Assembly (NCBI GenBank): GCA_036675265.1
Contig: JAKFFJ010000050.1
Coordinates: 1-64,000, forward strand
Length of the DNA: 64,000 nt
Origin: CAMPJU01 sp036675265
GTDB lineage: Bacteria; Pseudomonadota; Gammaproteobacteria; Xanthomonadales; Xanthomonadaceae
Direction of reading: 5' to 3'
Shown here: piece by piece, positions 35,410 through 43,428 of the stretch
How positions within the stretch are numbered: position 1 is the stretch's first letter
How the letters are laid out: the number at the start of each line of letters is the position of its first letter
The notes under the pieces: generated by a model
Seen by the model: only the letters and a program-made list of their open reading frames with translations
Told to the model about the DNA's origin: nothing
Databases searched by the model: none
Position numbers and translations under genes: made by a program

Positions 35410-35602
35410 TTCTTCTTGTTCTTCTGGCCTGCAAAGCAACGCAGCGTAGGCATGCAGCGTCAAGGTCACGTGAAAACAGGGTCCATCTGCTGCAGGAAAC
35501 GCGTGCAGGAATGGTGAACCGGGCGCATGCGCGATCGCGTGTCCCATGCCTGGCCTTCACCCTGGGCCTTCCATGCTGGCGCTCCCAGGACAGGAGTACG
35601 CC

Positions 35603-35785
35603 ATGACAGAGCATCGAAAGCCGCGCCGACCGATCGATCCGCCCCACGGCGTGGGCGAGTCGCCGCGCGACTACCCCCACGGTTCGGGCGACCGCAACAC
35701 CAAGAAGAGCGAGTCGGACTGGCCGAAATTCGACGGCGGCGAGCAGCGCGATGCGAGTCCGGCGCCGGCCCCGCCCGAAGACTGA
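35603..35785 (+). CDS. Small hydrophilic protein (60 aa), probably disordered
   Basis: Rich in Pro, Asp, Arg, Lys and Gly with no hydrophobic core (PRRPIDPPHGVGESPRDYP). Starts at ATG 35603 with AGGAG 8 bases upstream, a good site, which is the main reason to consider it real. No family recognised. Confidence 0.5.
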   Translation: MTEHRKPRRPIDPPHGVGESPRDYPHGSGDRNTKKSESDWPKFDGGEQRDASPAPAPPED

Positions 35786-35867
35786 ACGCGGCGGCGTTTC
35801 ACGCCGCGTTGACCCGCGGAATCGGGCCTCAACGAGGTGAATGTTTAGCGTCGTGAATTCAGGCAAG

Positions 35868-35896
35868 TGCATGCAGCGTGAGCTAACCTGCATGCA
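35868..35896. promoter_or_regulatory. Inverted repeat across the start of the transpeptidase gene
   Basis: TGCATGCAG (35868-35876) and CTGCATGCA (35888-35896) are exact complements 11 bases apart, and the second arm reaches the A of the start codon. It could be an operator or an RNA hairpin masking translation. No clear Shine-Dalgarno lies before the ATG. Confidence 0.5.
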
Positions 35897-36810
35897 TGAA
35901 CCGAATCCTCTCGCTCGCCCTTGTTTCCGTTGCGATTGCTGCCACCGGGTCCGCCGTCTCCCAGGCCAACCCACGCGCCGTCGCCGCTCCGCACGTGCCC
36001 GGCAACGACATGTCCGCACCGGCATCCTCCCTCACGTCGGCATCGCCTTCGGTGACGCCGGCTGAAGCGTCGGTCCCCGCCTACGTGCTCGAGCACGAGG
36101 ACCTGTTCGCGCGGCTCTCGGCCAAGGCGCCGGGCCTCGACGCCAGGGTGCTGGACATGGCGTTGCAGGCGCGCACCTGCGCGGCGGCCTATGGCGACAT
36201 CGAAGGTGACTCGCGCCTGGCGGTGATCGACTACTCGATGCCGTCGACGGAGAAGCGCCTGTGGGTGTTCGACCTCGAGTCCGGCGACGTCGTGTTCAAC
36301 GAGCACGTCGCGCACGGCCAGGGCAGCGGCGGCAACATGACCACGTCGTTCTCCAACCAGGACGGCAGCCACCAGACCAGCCTCGGCCTCTTCCGCACCG
36401 CCGAGACCTATGTCGGGGGCAATGGTTATTCGATGCGCATGGACGGCCTGGATGCAGGATTCAACGACAACGCGCGCGAGCGCCTGATCGTCATGCACGG
36501 CGCCGATTACGTGAATCCCGCGGCGGCGCCGGCGATGGGCCGCCTCGGCCGCAGCTGGGGGTGCCCGGCGGTTCGCCAGGCGGTGGCCCGCGAGATGATC
36601 GACCTGCTCAAGGGCGGCCAGCTGCTGTTCTCGTACCACCCCACGGACGCGTGGATCGACAGCTCGCGCTTCCTCAACTGCGATCGCGTGGACGCGATTG
36701 CCGCCTACCGCATGAAGGCGAAGGACGGCACCCGGGTTGCTGACGCGGGCGACACCTCCGTGAACGAAAATGTCGGTGGCGGCGCGACCCTTCACACCGC
36801 GGCGCGCTGA
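35896..36810 (+). CDS. Murein L,D-transpeptidase catalytic-domain protein (YkuD_2 type)
   Basis: 304 residues. Signal peptide (ILSLALVSVAIAATGSAVSQA, cut near 25). Catalytic block VMHGADYVNP then GRLGRSWGCPAV with the nucleophile Cys223; this SWGCPAV wording is characteristic of the YkuD_2 branch (pfam13645), not the SHGCIR of classical enzymes. Expected to act on peptidoglycan in the periplasm. First of three cell-wall genes on this strand. Confidence 0.88.
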   Translation: MNRILSLALVSVAIAATGSAVSQANPRAVAAPHVPGNDMSAPASSLTSASPSVTPAEASVPAYVLEHEDLFARLSAKAPGLDARVLDMALQARTCAAAYGDIEGDSRLAVIDYSMPSTEKRLWVFDLESGDVVFNEHVAHGQGSGGNMTTSFSNQDGSHQTSLGLFRTAETYVGGNGYSMRMDGLDAGFNDNARERLIVMHGADYVNPAAAPAMGRLGRSWGCPAVRQAVAREMIDLLKGGQLLFSYHPTDAWIDSSRFLNCDRVDAIAAYRMKAKDGTRVADAGDTSVNENVGGGATLHTAAR

Positions 36811-36854
36811 CCCTCCGCAACATCGGGTGCCTTCCTCACGCAGAAGGCACCACG

Positions 36855-37880
36855 GTGAATACGAATGTCCTGAGCGCCGCGTGCGCCCTTTCCCTCGCAC
36901 TGATCGTCCCCGCCAACGCACAGGAGGCGGAGCGCGTCCCGCAGCCCGACGAGCCGTACGCCTCCACCGCGAACGGAAACGCGGACACCAACGCGTCGAA
37001 TGATCCGGCGGATCGGGCATCGACGCCCGCCGACGGCGAAGACGGCGCCGACGAGACCCTCCGGATCCAGGTCCTGCTGGACCGCGCCAACTTCTCGCCG
37101 GGCGAGATCGACGGCGCCATGGGCTCCAACACCCGTCGTGCGATCGCCGGCTTCCAGCGCTACCACGGCCTGCCCGACACCGGCGAGATGGACGCGGCCA
37201 CGCGCAAGGCACTCGACGACGTGGCGGGCCCGGTGCTGGTCACCTACACGCTGACGGCCGACGACGTGGACGGCCCGTTCTCCGACATCCCCTCCGACAT
37301 GGAAGCCAAGGCCGGACTCGACGCCCTGGGCTACGAGTCGGCGGAAGAAGCGCTCGGCGAGAAGTTCCACGCCAGCCCGGCCCTGCTGCACAAGCTCAAC
37401 CCGGGCAAGTCCTTCGAGGCAGGGACCGCGATCAGGGTCCCGAACGTCAACACCGGCAAGCTGCCTGCCGCCGACAAGATCATCGTCGACGATTCCGACA
37501 AGGTGCTGATGCTGGCCGACGAGGATGGCCGCGTGTTCGCCCAGTTCCCGACCACGACCGGCAGCGAGCACGATCCGCTGCCGATCGGCGAGTGGAAGGT
37601 CAACGGCGTCGCCCGCGACCCGACGTTCAACTACAACCCCGACCTGTTCTGGGACGCGGATCCGTCGCACTCGAAGGCCACCATCCCGCCCGGGCCCAAC
37701 AACCCGGTCGGCGTCGTCTGGATCGACCTGTCGAAGGAGCACTACGGCATCCACGGCACGCCGGTGCCCTCCACCATCGGCAAGACCCAGTCGCACGGCT
37801 GCATCCGGTTGACCAACTGGAGCGCGGACCTGGTGGCGTCGTCGGTGTCGCCCGGTACCCCGGTGCTTCTGCGCGAATGA
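36855..37880 (+). CDS. L,D-transpeptidase with peptidoglycan-binding domain
   Basis: 341 residues: signal peptide (ALSLALIVPANAQA-like, about 1-23), acidic linker, PG_binding_1 domain (about 66-118, LDRANFSPGEIDGAMGSN), then the YkuD domain ending in SHGCIRL with nucleophile Cys316 and a preceding HGTPVPS histidine. Forms 3-3 cross-links or attaches proteins to murein. 44 bases after the YkuD_2 gene and overlapping the M23 gene by four, so likely one operon. Confidence 0.92.
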   Translation: MNTNVLSAACALSLALIVPANAQEAERVPQPDEPYASTANGNADTNASNDPADRASTPADGEDGADETLRIQVLLDRANFSPGEIDGAMGSNTRRAIAGFQRYHGLPDTGEMDAATRKALDDVAGPVLVTYTLTADDVDGPFSDIPSDMEAKAGLDALGYESAEEALGEKFHASPALLHKLNPGKSFEAGTAIRVPNVNTGKLPAADKIIVDDSDKVLMLADEDGRVFAQFPTTTGSEHDPLPIGEWKVNGVARDPTFNYNPDLFWDADPSHSKATIPPGPNNPVGVVWIDLSKEHYGIHGTPVPSTIGKTQSHGCIRLTNWSADLVASSVSPGTPVLLRE

Positions 37881-38596
37881 CGCGGGCCGGCGTGATGCGG
37901 GGCGTCCTGCTGTTCCTCATCGGCGTGCTCGTCGGGGCCAATGCGATCTATTTCCTCCTGGTGCGGTCGCAGGATTGCGACTGCGCCGGACCGCCGCCTC
38001 CGGTGGCCGAGGTCAAGGTCGGGCCCACGCCCGTCGATGCACCGGCGGTCGAATCCGCGCCTCCCGCGGAGGCGGTCGTGCCTGGCGAGGCGACCCCTCC
38101 ACCCGTTCCGTCGACCCGCCAACCCGAAGCCGTGCCGCGCGCATCGACCCCGTCCCCGGCGGGGCTGGTCGTGCCCGTCGCCGGCCTGGCGGCCGCCGAC
38201 CTCTCCGACACCTACGACGACCCCCGCGGGGGCGGCCGCGTGCACGAGGCGCTCGACATCATGGCGCCCGCCGGCACGCCGGTGCTCGCCACCGCGGACG
38301 GCGTCATCAAGAAGTTGTTCGACAGCGACAACGGCGGCCTGACCATCTACCAGTTCGATCCGACCGAGCAGTGGTCGTACTACTACGCGCACCTGCAACG
38401 CTATGCCCCCGGGCTGGCGGAAGGCGACCACGTGAAGCGCGGCGAGGTCATCGGCTACGTCGGCAGCACCGGCAACGCCAGCCCCGACGCACCGCACCTG
38501 CACTTCGGCATCTACCGGCTGGGCGAGGAGAAGGACTGGTGGAAGGGCACGCCGGTCAATCCGTATCCGCTGCTGGCGGGAAGCACGGGCAGATGA
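37877..38596 (+). CDS. Membrane-anchored M23 (LytM) peptidase
   Basis: 239 residues: N-terminal helix (about 8-26, GVLLFLIGVLVGANAIYFLL), Pro/Ala/Val-rich linker to about 90, and an M23 domain with zinc ligands in HEALDIMAP (His, Asp) and in HLHFG (His). Cleaves or regulates cleavage of peptidoglycan cross-bridges. ATG overlaps the stop of the L,D-transpeptidase gene, so the three wall genes are coupled. Confidence 0.9.
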   Translation: MTRAGVMRGVLLFLIGVLVGANAIYFLLVRSQDCDCAGPPPPVAEVKVGPTPVDAPAVESAPPAEAVVPGEATPPPVPSTRQPEAVPRASTPSPAGLVVPVAGLAAADLSDTYDDPRGGGRVHEALDIMAPAGTPVLATADGVIKKLFDSDNGGLTIYQFDPTEQWSYYYAHLQRYAPGLAEGDHVKRGEVIGYVGSTGNASPDAPHLHFGIYRLGEEKDWWKGTPVNPYPLLAGSTGR

Positions 38597-38625
38597 AAAA
38601 AAGGCGGCCCGGGGTGCGGGCCGCC
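38596..38625 (-). terminator. Rho-independent terminator of the subtilase gene
   Basis: Read on the minus strand: GGCGGCCCG / CGGGCCGCC 9-bp stem (38625-38617 and 38611-38603), loop of five, then seven T. It ends the leftward subtilase transcript; on the plus strand no T-run follows, so the M23 operon is not ended by it. Confidence 0.85.
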
Positions 38626-38681
38626 TCGATCCGGTAGCGCGCGACAGGGGTTGGCGCGCGACGCCGGGACTCGCTGCAGGG

Positions 38682-41174
38682 TCAGTCCTGCGCCACCTGG
38701 TACTGCGTCATGAAGCGGCCCGCCGCCACCGACCACGCGGCGCGCGTCACGCGCTCGGTGGGATCGAAGCGTGCGTGGAGCGTCGGCGACAGGTCGAACG
38801 GCCCCTGGGTCAGGCTGAAGCGCGCGTTGAGCAGGCCCATGTCGAGCGCCAGCTGCACGTAGCCGCGCAGCGGCGCCGGGATCTGCCCTGCGTCGTCCAG
38901 CGGGATCCGCTTGCCGTCATGGAACACCGTCAGGTCGCCCGAGAACGCCAGCGCCTGGTCCTGCAGCGCGAGCGCCTGCACCAGCGAGTAAGCGAGGCTG
39001 GCGCGGGTCACCGCGTCGTTCGGCCGGAACTGGCCGTTGTACAGGCCCATCACGCCCGCCTGGTCGTGTTCCAGGTCTCGCAACGCGCTGCCCGTCGCGA
39101 CCGCCGATTCGGCGTAGGCGTAGTAGGGGCTGGCCGTGTCCAGGTCGGTGAAGCTCGGCGCGCCGTCCAGGGGCAACTGCTGGCGGATGGTGCTGCCCAT
39201 CAGCAGGTATTGCGCCATCTCGCGACGGCGGATGTGCTGGTCCGGGCGGAACTTGCGGTCGGAATAGCCGTCGACCAGGCGATAGGCGACGGCATGCTCG
39301 ATCGCCTTCTCTCCCGCGTGGCCGGCGATGTCGTCCAGCCCGGTGTAGCCACCGCTGTTGAGGAAGGTGACCTGCCCGTCGACGTAACCGGGGGCCGCGT
39401 AGCCATTGGTGACGCCGGCCGGATCGACCGCCACGCCCGACACCGAACCGATGCCGCGCACGGTCACCGTCCAGGTGCCGGCCTTGCCCGGGCCACCTGC
39501 GACGACCGTGCTGCCGATGGCCGGCAGCGCGATCGCGGAACCGTACTGCACGCCGTCCGGATCGGTCAGCACGATGGCCACGGTGTTGTCGACGGTCGCC
39601 TTCGCCGCGACCCACGCGACCTCCGGGCCGACCTCGAAGCTGACGTCCGCCACCTCGCCCACCGGCGAGAACAGGATGGAGAACGGCACCGGGGCGCCGC
39701 CGGGTGCGAGCAGCGCATTGCTGTTGAACTCGCGCAGCGCGTTGACGGTGGCGCCGAAGTCGTTGCGCATGCCGCTGGCTTCGGCCAGCGCGGCGTATGC
39801 GTTGACGTGGCCCGCGCCCGCCTCCCACGCCAGGCGGCCGGTCATGTTGGTCGCCGTGCGCTCCAGGATGTCCTTGACCTGGGCCGGACCCAGGTGCGGG
39901 TTGGCTTCCAGCATCAGCGCGACGATGCCGGCCACGTGCGGCGTGGCCATCGAGGTGCCACTCATGTGCGTGTAGAACGGCAGGTGCGCCGGCTCGAGGT
40001 TGTTGGCGTCGAACTCGGCGGCCAGCGGCGGCAGCGCGCCGGTCAGCGCGCGGGTGGACACGATGTCCACGCCGTTGGCCACGATCGTCGGCTGGTTGAA
40101 GTAGGTCCACTCGCGGCCGTCGGGCATGGTGAACGTGCCCATCTCGCCGCGCTTGCCGCGCGAGGAGAACGAGGTCAGCACCGCGTCCTTTTCGCTCGCG
40201 CCGACGGAGATGACCCACGGCGCCTGCGCATACGGGTTGTGGGTGTCCTCCCCCGGGCCGTCGTTGCCGGCGGCGAAGACGCTGACGATGCCGCGCTTGT
40301 ACAGTTCGTAGGTCGCGATGTTGACCGGGTTCATCGGGTCGAACGGACCCGAACTGCCCCAGGAGTTGCTGGTCACGCGGATCGGGCTGTCGTAGCTGAA
40401 CTGGTTGGTCGCGGCGTAGTCCAGGCCGCCGACCGCGTCGAGGATCAGCAGCACCGCGCCCGAGCCGTAGCCGACCAGGTCCGCACCCGGCGCGACGCCG
40501 CGATACAGGCCGTTCGACTTCGCACCCGTGCCGCCGATCGTGCCGGCGCAGTGCGTGCCGTGGCCCGAACCCCAGTCGGTGTTCACCACGCCCTCGACGT
40601 AGGTGATGGGCAGCATCGAATCGACCGCCGCCAGGTTGGTCACGCCCTGCGTGTTCTGCACCAGGTGGTCGCCGAACTTGATGTCGTCGTGGGTGCCGTC
40701 GACCCCGGAATCGTTCACCAGCACGGTGACGCCGGCGCCGCTGAACGGGATCGCCCGGTTGAAGTCGCCGGGGTTGCCGACCGAGCGCTCCACGCCCGAC
40801 ATCTGGTTGGCTTCCTTGTTGAGGTAGCGCAGCGGGGCGTTGAAGTAGATCGAGGCCACGTCGTCGCGTTGCGCCAGCGCCCGGATCTCGGCAGGCGTCG
40901 CGAGCGCGCCGGCGATCGGGAGCGTGCGCATGGTGATGCCCCGGTCGATGCCCAGCGCCTGCAGGGCGCTGCGCTGCGAAGCGGTCACCGGGCCGGACTG
41001 TTCGAAGCTCACCACCACCTGCAACTCGTCGGTGGGGAGGGCGGCCGTCATCTTGGTGAGCAACGCGGGGTCCAGGTGGGCATCGGCGAGCGCGACGCCA
41101 CTGGCCAGCAGGCCGGCGGCGATGGCGCAGACGCGGAAGGTGCGGGAGTGCAGGCGGGAAGTCGTGCGGGACAT
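38682..41174 (-). CDS. Secreted S8 subtilase with C-terminal SLH-like repeats (paralogue 1)
   Basis: 830 residues. Signal peptide (about 12-32), I9-like propeptide (about 45-115), peptidase S8 domain with Asp155 (VLVNDSGVDGTH), His205 (GHGTHCAG), oxyanion Asn304 and Ser408 (SGTSMATPH). A Fn3-like beta region (about 495-585) follows, then three SLH-like units (about 612-660, 675-735 and 755-825) with VDGYSDRKFRPDQHI, GQFRPNDAVTRASL and FDPTERVTRA. SLH modules normally bind cell-wall polymers, so this protease is probably held at the cell surface. Homologous over its length to 48347-51151. Confidence 0.92.
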   Translation of the reverse strand: MSRTTSRLHSRTFRVCAIAAGLLASGVALADAHLDPALLTKMTAALPTDELQVVVSFEQSGPVTASQRSALQALGIDRGITMRTLPIAGALATPAEIRALAQRDDVASIYFNAPLRYLNKEANQMSGVERSVGNPGDFNRAIPFSGAGVTVLVNDSGVDGTHDDIKFGDHLVQNTQGVTNLAAVDSMLPITYVEGVVNTDWGSGHGTHCAGTIGGTGAKSNGLYRGVAPGADLVGYGSGAVLLILDAVGGLDYAATNQFSYDSPIRVTSNSWGSSGPFDPMNPVNIATYELYKRGIVSVFAAGNDGPGEDTHNPYAQAPWVISVGASEKDAVLTSFSSRGKRGEMGTFTMPDGREWTYFNQPTIVANGVDIVSTRALTGALPPLAAEFDANNLEPAHLPFYTHMSGTSMATPHVAGIVALMLEANPHLGPAQVKDILERTATNMTGRLAWEAGAGHVNAYAALAEASGMRNDFGATVNALREFNSNALLAPGGAPVPFSILFSPVGEVADVSFEVGPEVAWVAAKATVDNTVAIVLTDPDGVQYGSAIALPAIGSTVVAGGPGKAGTWTVTVRGIGSVSGVAVDPAGVTNGYAAPGYVDGQVTFLNSGGYTGLDDIAGHAGEKAIEHAVAYRLVDGYSDRKFRPDQHIRRREMAQYLLMGSTIRQQLPLDGAPSFTDLDTASPYYAYAESAVATGSALRDLEHDQAGVMGLYNGQFRPNDAVTRASLAYSLVQALALQDQALAFSGDLTVFHDGKRIPLDDAGQIPAPLRGYVQLALDMGLLNARFSLTQGPFDLSPTLHARFDPTERVTRAAWSVAAGRFMTQYQVAQD

Positions 41175-41503
41175 GGAAGGGGCTCCGGGATGCCCGACGC
41201 GGGAAGGTTGCGGGCGTGCATCGATCGTCCGCCGGCCCTGCCCCGGCCTCCATCCGGGACAGCCCCCAACGGCCCTGGGCGGAAACCCCCAGCCGCCGGC
41301 CCACGACTGACGCCGCGTTCACGCCGGGGGGCCAGGGGGCACCCACGGCTCACCGGCCTGGGGGATTTCCCGGAGAGACAAGGACGACCGGTTGATGCAG
41401 GCTCGTCGGCAAGGTGGGTGCCCGTCGCATTCACACGGAGACGACCCCGCCGATGTTCATGATCGTGCACACCACCGCCCCGCCCGCGGCACGGAGTCCG
41501 AGA
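41175..41503. other. Divergent intergenic region, subtilase 1 / secreted protein
   Basis: 329 bases. Contains CGGAG before the subtilase start and runs of C or G, but I see no convincing -35/-10 pair, T-run hairpin or repeat. In-frame ATGs at 41453 and a GTG at 41414 could extend the rightward gene. Confidence 0.4.
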
Positions 41504-42412
41504 ATGGCCAAGCCCCTCCACGCCAAGGCCCAGGCACGCGCGCTCCAGCAGCGCCGCGCCCTCCTGCTGGCCACGATCCTGCTGCTCGGCGTCGCCCTGC
41601 TGGTCGCGACCGGCACGGCGCGCGCCCAGGCCACGGCGTTCCTGCCACAGGCGCTGCCGGTGACCGTGCAGGCCGCCGGCGATACCGCGACGGTGGAGAT
41701 CAAACTGTCCAACCAGACGCTGGCGGACCTCACCCTCAGCTTCGACGACGCCACCGGCCTGTCGCCTTCCAGCCTGGGCGTCACCGCGGAAATCGTGAAC
41801 CCGAACGCCACGGCGCTGCGCGCGCGGCTGCCCGACGGGGCGCTCAACCAGCTCACCGGGGCGTTCCCGCTGCTCGTGACCATCGAGCCACCCGCGAACG
41901 GCGGGCTGTCGTTCGACCGCACCGTGCGCGTCGAACTCCACACCCACCTGCTGGCCTACACGCCGGGCAGCTCGTATCGCCTGTTCAAGGCGCCGCTGGG
42001 CGGCGCCTTCCGCGACATCACCGACGAGATCGCCTCCGGCAGCGTCCGCGCCCGCGGCACCACGGGGGGCTTCTCGCAGTTCCTCGTCCTGTCAGACCTG
42101 CGCGAGACCGGGACCGTGGTCGCCGGGAAGGTGGAATGGCTGCGCGACCGGATCGACCTGCTGCCCCCCGGCCAGCAGTCCGCGTTCGATGCCTACCTGG
42201 ACACCGTCGAGTCGTCCGTGGCGAGCGGGGACTTCTCCACGGCGATCGCCGCGCTCGACCTCTTCCGCGCGCGTGCCGCTTCCCACGCCGGCAACCAGCT
42301 GGAGGCGACCTGGCAACCGGGCAGCACGCAGCAGAACCACGCGGGCGAACTCATTTCCGGCGCGGCCACCCTCAAGTTCAGCGTGGCCTACCTGCGCGAT
42401 TTCGGGCAATAG
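41504..42412 (+). CDS. Hypothetical secreted protein
   Basis: 302 residues with a signal peptide (RALLLATILLLGVALLVATGTARAQA, cut near 44), so exported. A beta-rich middle (VTVQAAGDTATVEIKLSNQTLADLTLSFDD; LLVTIEPPANGGLSFDRTVRVEL) and a helical C-terminal part with PGQQSAFDAYLDTVESSVASG. I do not recognise the family. The start at 41504 has GGAG 7 bases upstream. Position between the subtilase and the FHA gene suggests a role in the same surface process. Confidence 0.7.
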   Translation: MAKPLHAKAQARALQQRRALLLATILLLGVALLVATGTARAQATAFLPQALPVTVQAAGDTATVEIKLSNQTLADLTLSFDDATGLSPSSLGVTAEIVNPNATALRARLPDGALNQLTGAFPLLVTIEPPANGGLSFDRTVRVELHTHLLAYTPGSSYRLFKAPLGGAFRDITDEIASGSVRARGTTGGFSQFLVLSDLRETGTVVAGKVEWLRDRIDLLPPGQQSAFDAYLDTVESSVASGDFSTAIAALDLFRARAASHAGNQLEATWQPGSTQQNHAGELISGAATLKFSVAYLRDFGQ

Positions 42413-42489
42413 GCCGCACCGCAAACTGATCGCGCCGGGGCTTTCACCTGCCCGGGTGCGGCCGGGTCATCGCGCGTTAAGATGACCGG

Positions 42490-43428
42490 ATGCAGGCGCG
42501 ACTGATCGCGTATCCACCCGACAGCGCCGCCATCGTCTGCCGTCCCTCGGCGGACGGGGCGCTCCGGATCGGCCGTGCCGCCGACGCGGGCCTCCGCCTC
42601 GATCATCCCTCCGTGTCGCGCGAGCACGCCGAGCTTGCGTTCCTCGACGGCGCCTGGCGGCTGCGCGACCTCGACAGCAAGAACGGCAGCTTCCTCGACG
42701 GCGGTCGCGTGGCGGATGCCGCGCTGGGCCACGAATGCTGGCTGCGGTTCGGCGACGTCTATTGCGAGTTCGCGCCGTTGAGCGACGAACAGGCAGCGGC
42801 AGAGGTAGCCGGCCAGGCCGCGCGACGCGCAGTGGTCACCGCGCGCACCGCCCGCATCGAGCGCCTGACCCGGCAGGAAGACAGCGAGGGCACGTCCGCG
42901 CAGGCGCTGCTCGAGGACAGCCTGCGCTCGGTGCTGGAACTGGCGCAGTGCGAACGCGGCTTCGTGCTCCTGGACAAGGGCAACGGCCTGCAGGTGCGCG
43001 CCAGCCGGTCGATCGACCCCGCCCGGCTGCGCGCCAGCGAGTTCGCCGGCAGCGTCGGCGCCGTGCGCCGGGCGCTGGACCTGGGTCGGCCGGTGGTCGT
43101 CAACGACATCGGGCGCGAGTCGTGGCTTTCGGAACGCGACTCGGTGGTGGCGGCCGGCATCAGCGCGCTGGTGTGCCTGCCGCTGCTGGAAGGCGGCGCA
43201 GCGTTCGGTGCGATCTATGCCGACCGCGTGCGACCGGGCCCGGCGATCACCACCCTGGACCTGGAGTTGCTGGAGGCGTTCGTCGAGGGCGCCGCGGTGT
43301 GGATCGCCGCGCAGCGCACGCGTGCGCTGCTGGCCGCGCAGACGCCGCGCCCGGGCCGGGCCTCCACCGATTGGGAAGGCATCGTCGCCGCCCACGGCGC
43401 GGGCGCCCCGGTCTCCGGGGCCCACTGA
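42490..43428 (+). CDS. FHA-GAF domain protein
   Basis: 312 residues. FHA domain (about 1-95) with the phospho-threonine-binding pattern RIGRAADAGLRLDHPSVSREH and LDSKNGSFLDG, linked by a helix to a GAF domain (about 135-285, LLEDSLRSVLELAQCERGFVLLD, GALYADR-like end). FHA domains bind phosphothreonine, so this protein probably docks on the autophosphorylated Ser/Thr kinase encoded next. Its TGA overlaps that kinase's ATG by one base. Confidence 0.9.
   Translation: MQARLIAYPPDSAAIVCRPSADGALRIGRAADAGLRLDHPSVSREHAELAFLDGAWRLRDLDSKNGSFLDGGRVADAALGHECWLRFGDVYCEFAPLSDEQAAAEVAGQAARRAVVTARTARIERLTRQEDSEGTSAQALLEDSLRSVLELAQCERGFVLLDKGNGLQVRASRSIDPARLRASEFAGSVGAVRRALDLGRPVVVNDIGRESWLSERDSVVAAGISALVCLPLLEGGAAFGAIYADRVRPGPAITTLDLELLEAFVEGAAVWIAAQRTRALLAAQTPRPGRASTDWEGIVAAHGAGAPVSGAH

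Noticed and set aside
34746..35896. Genomic island inserted at tRNA-Phe
   Set aside because: No integrase gene and no direct repeat of the tRNA 3' end are visible downstream; the tandem small genes alone are not enough.
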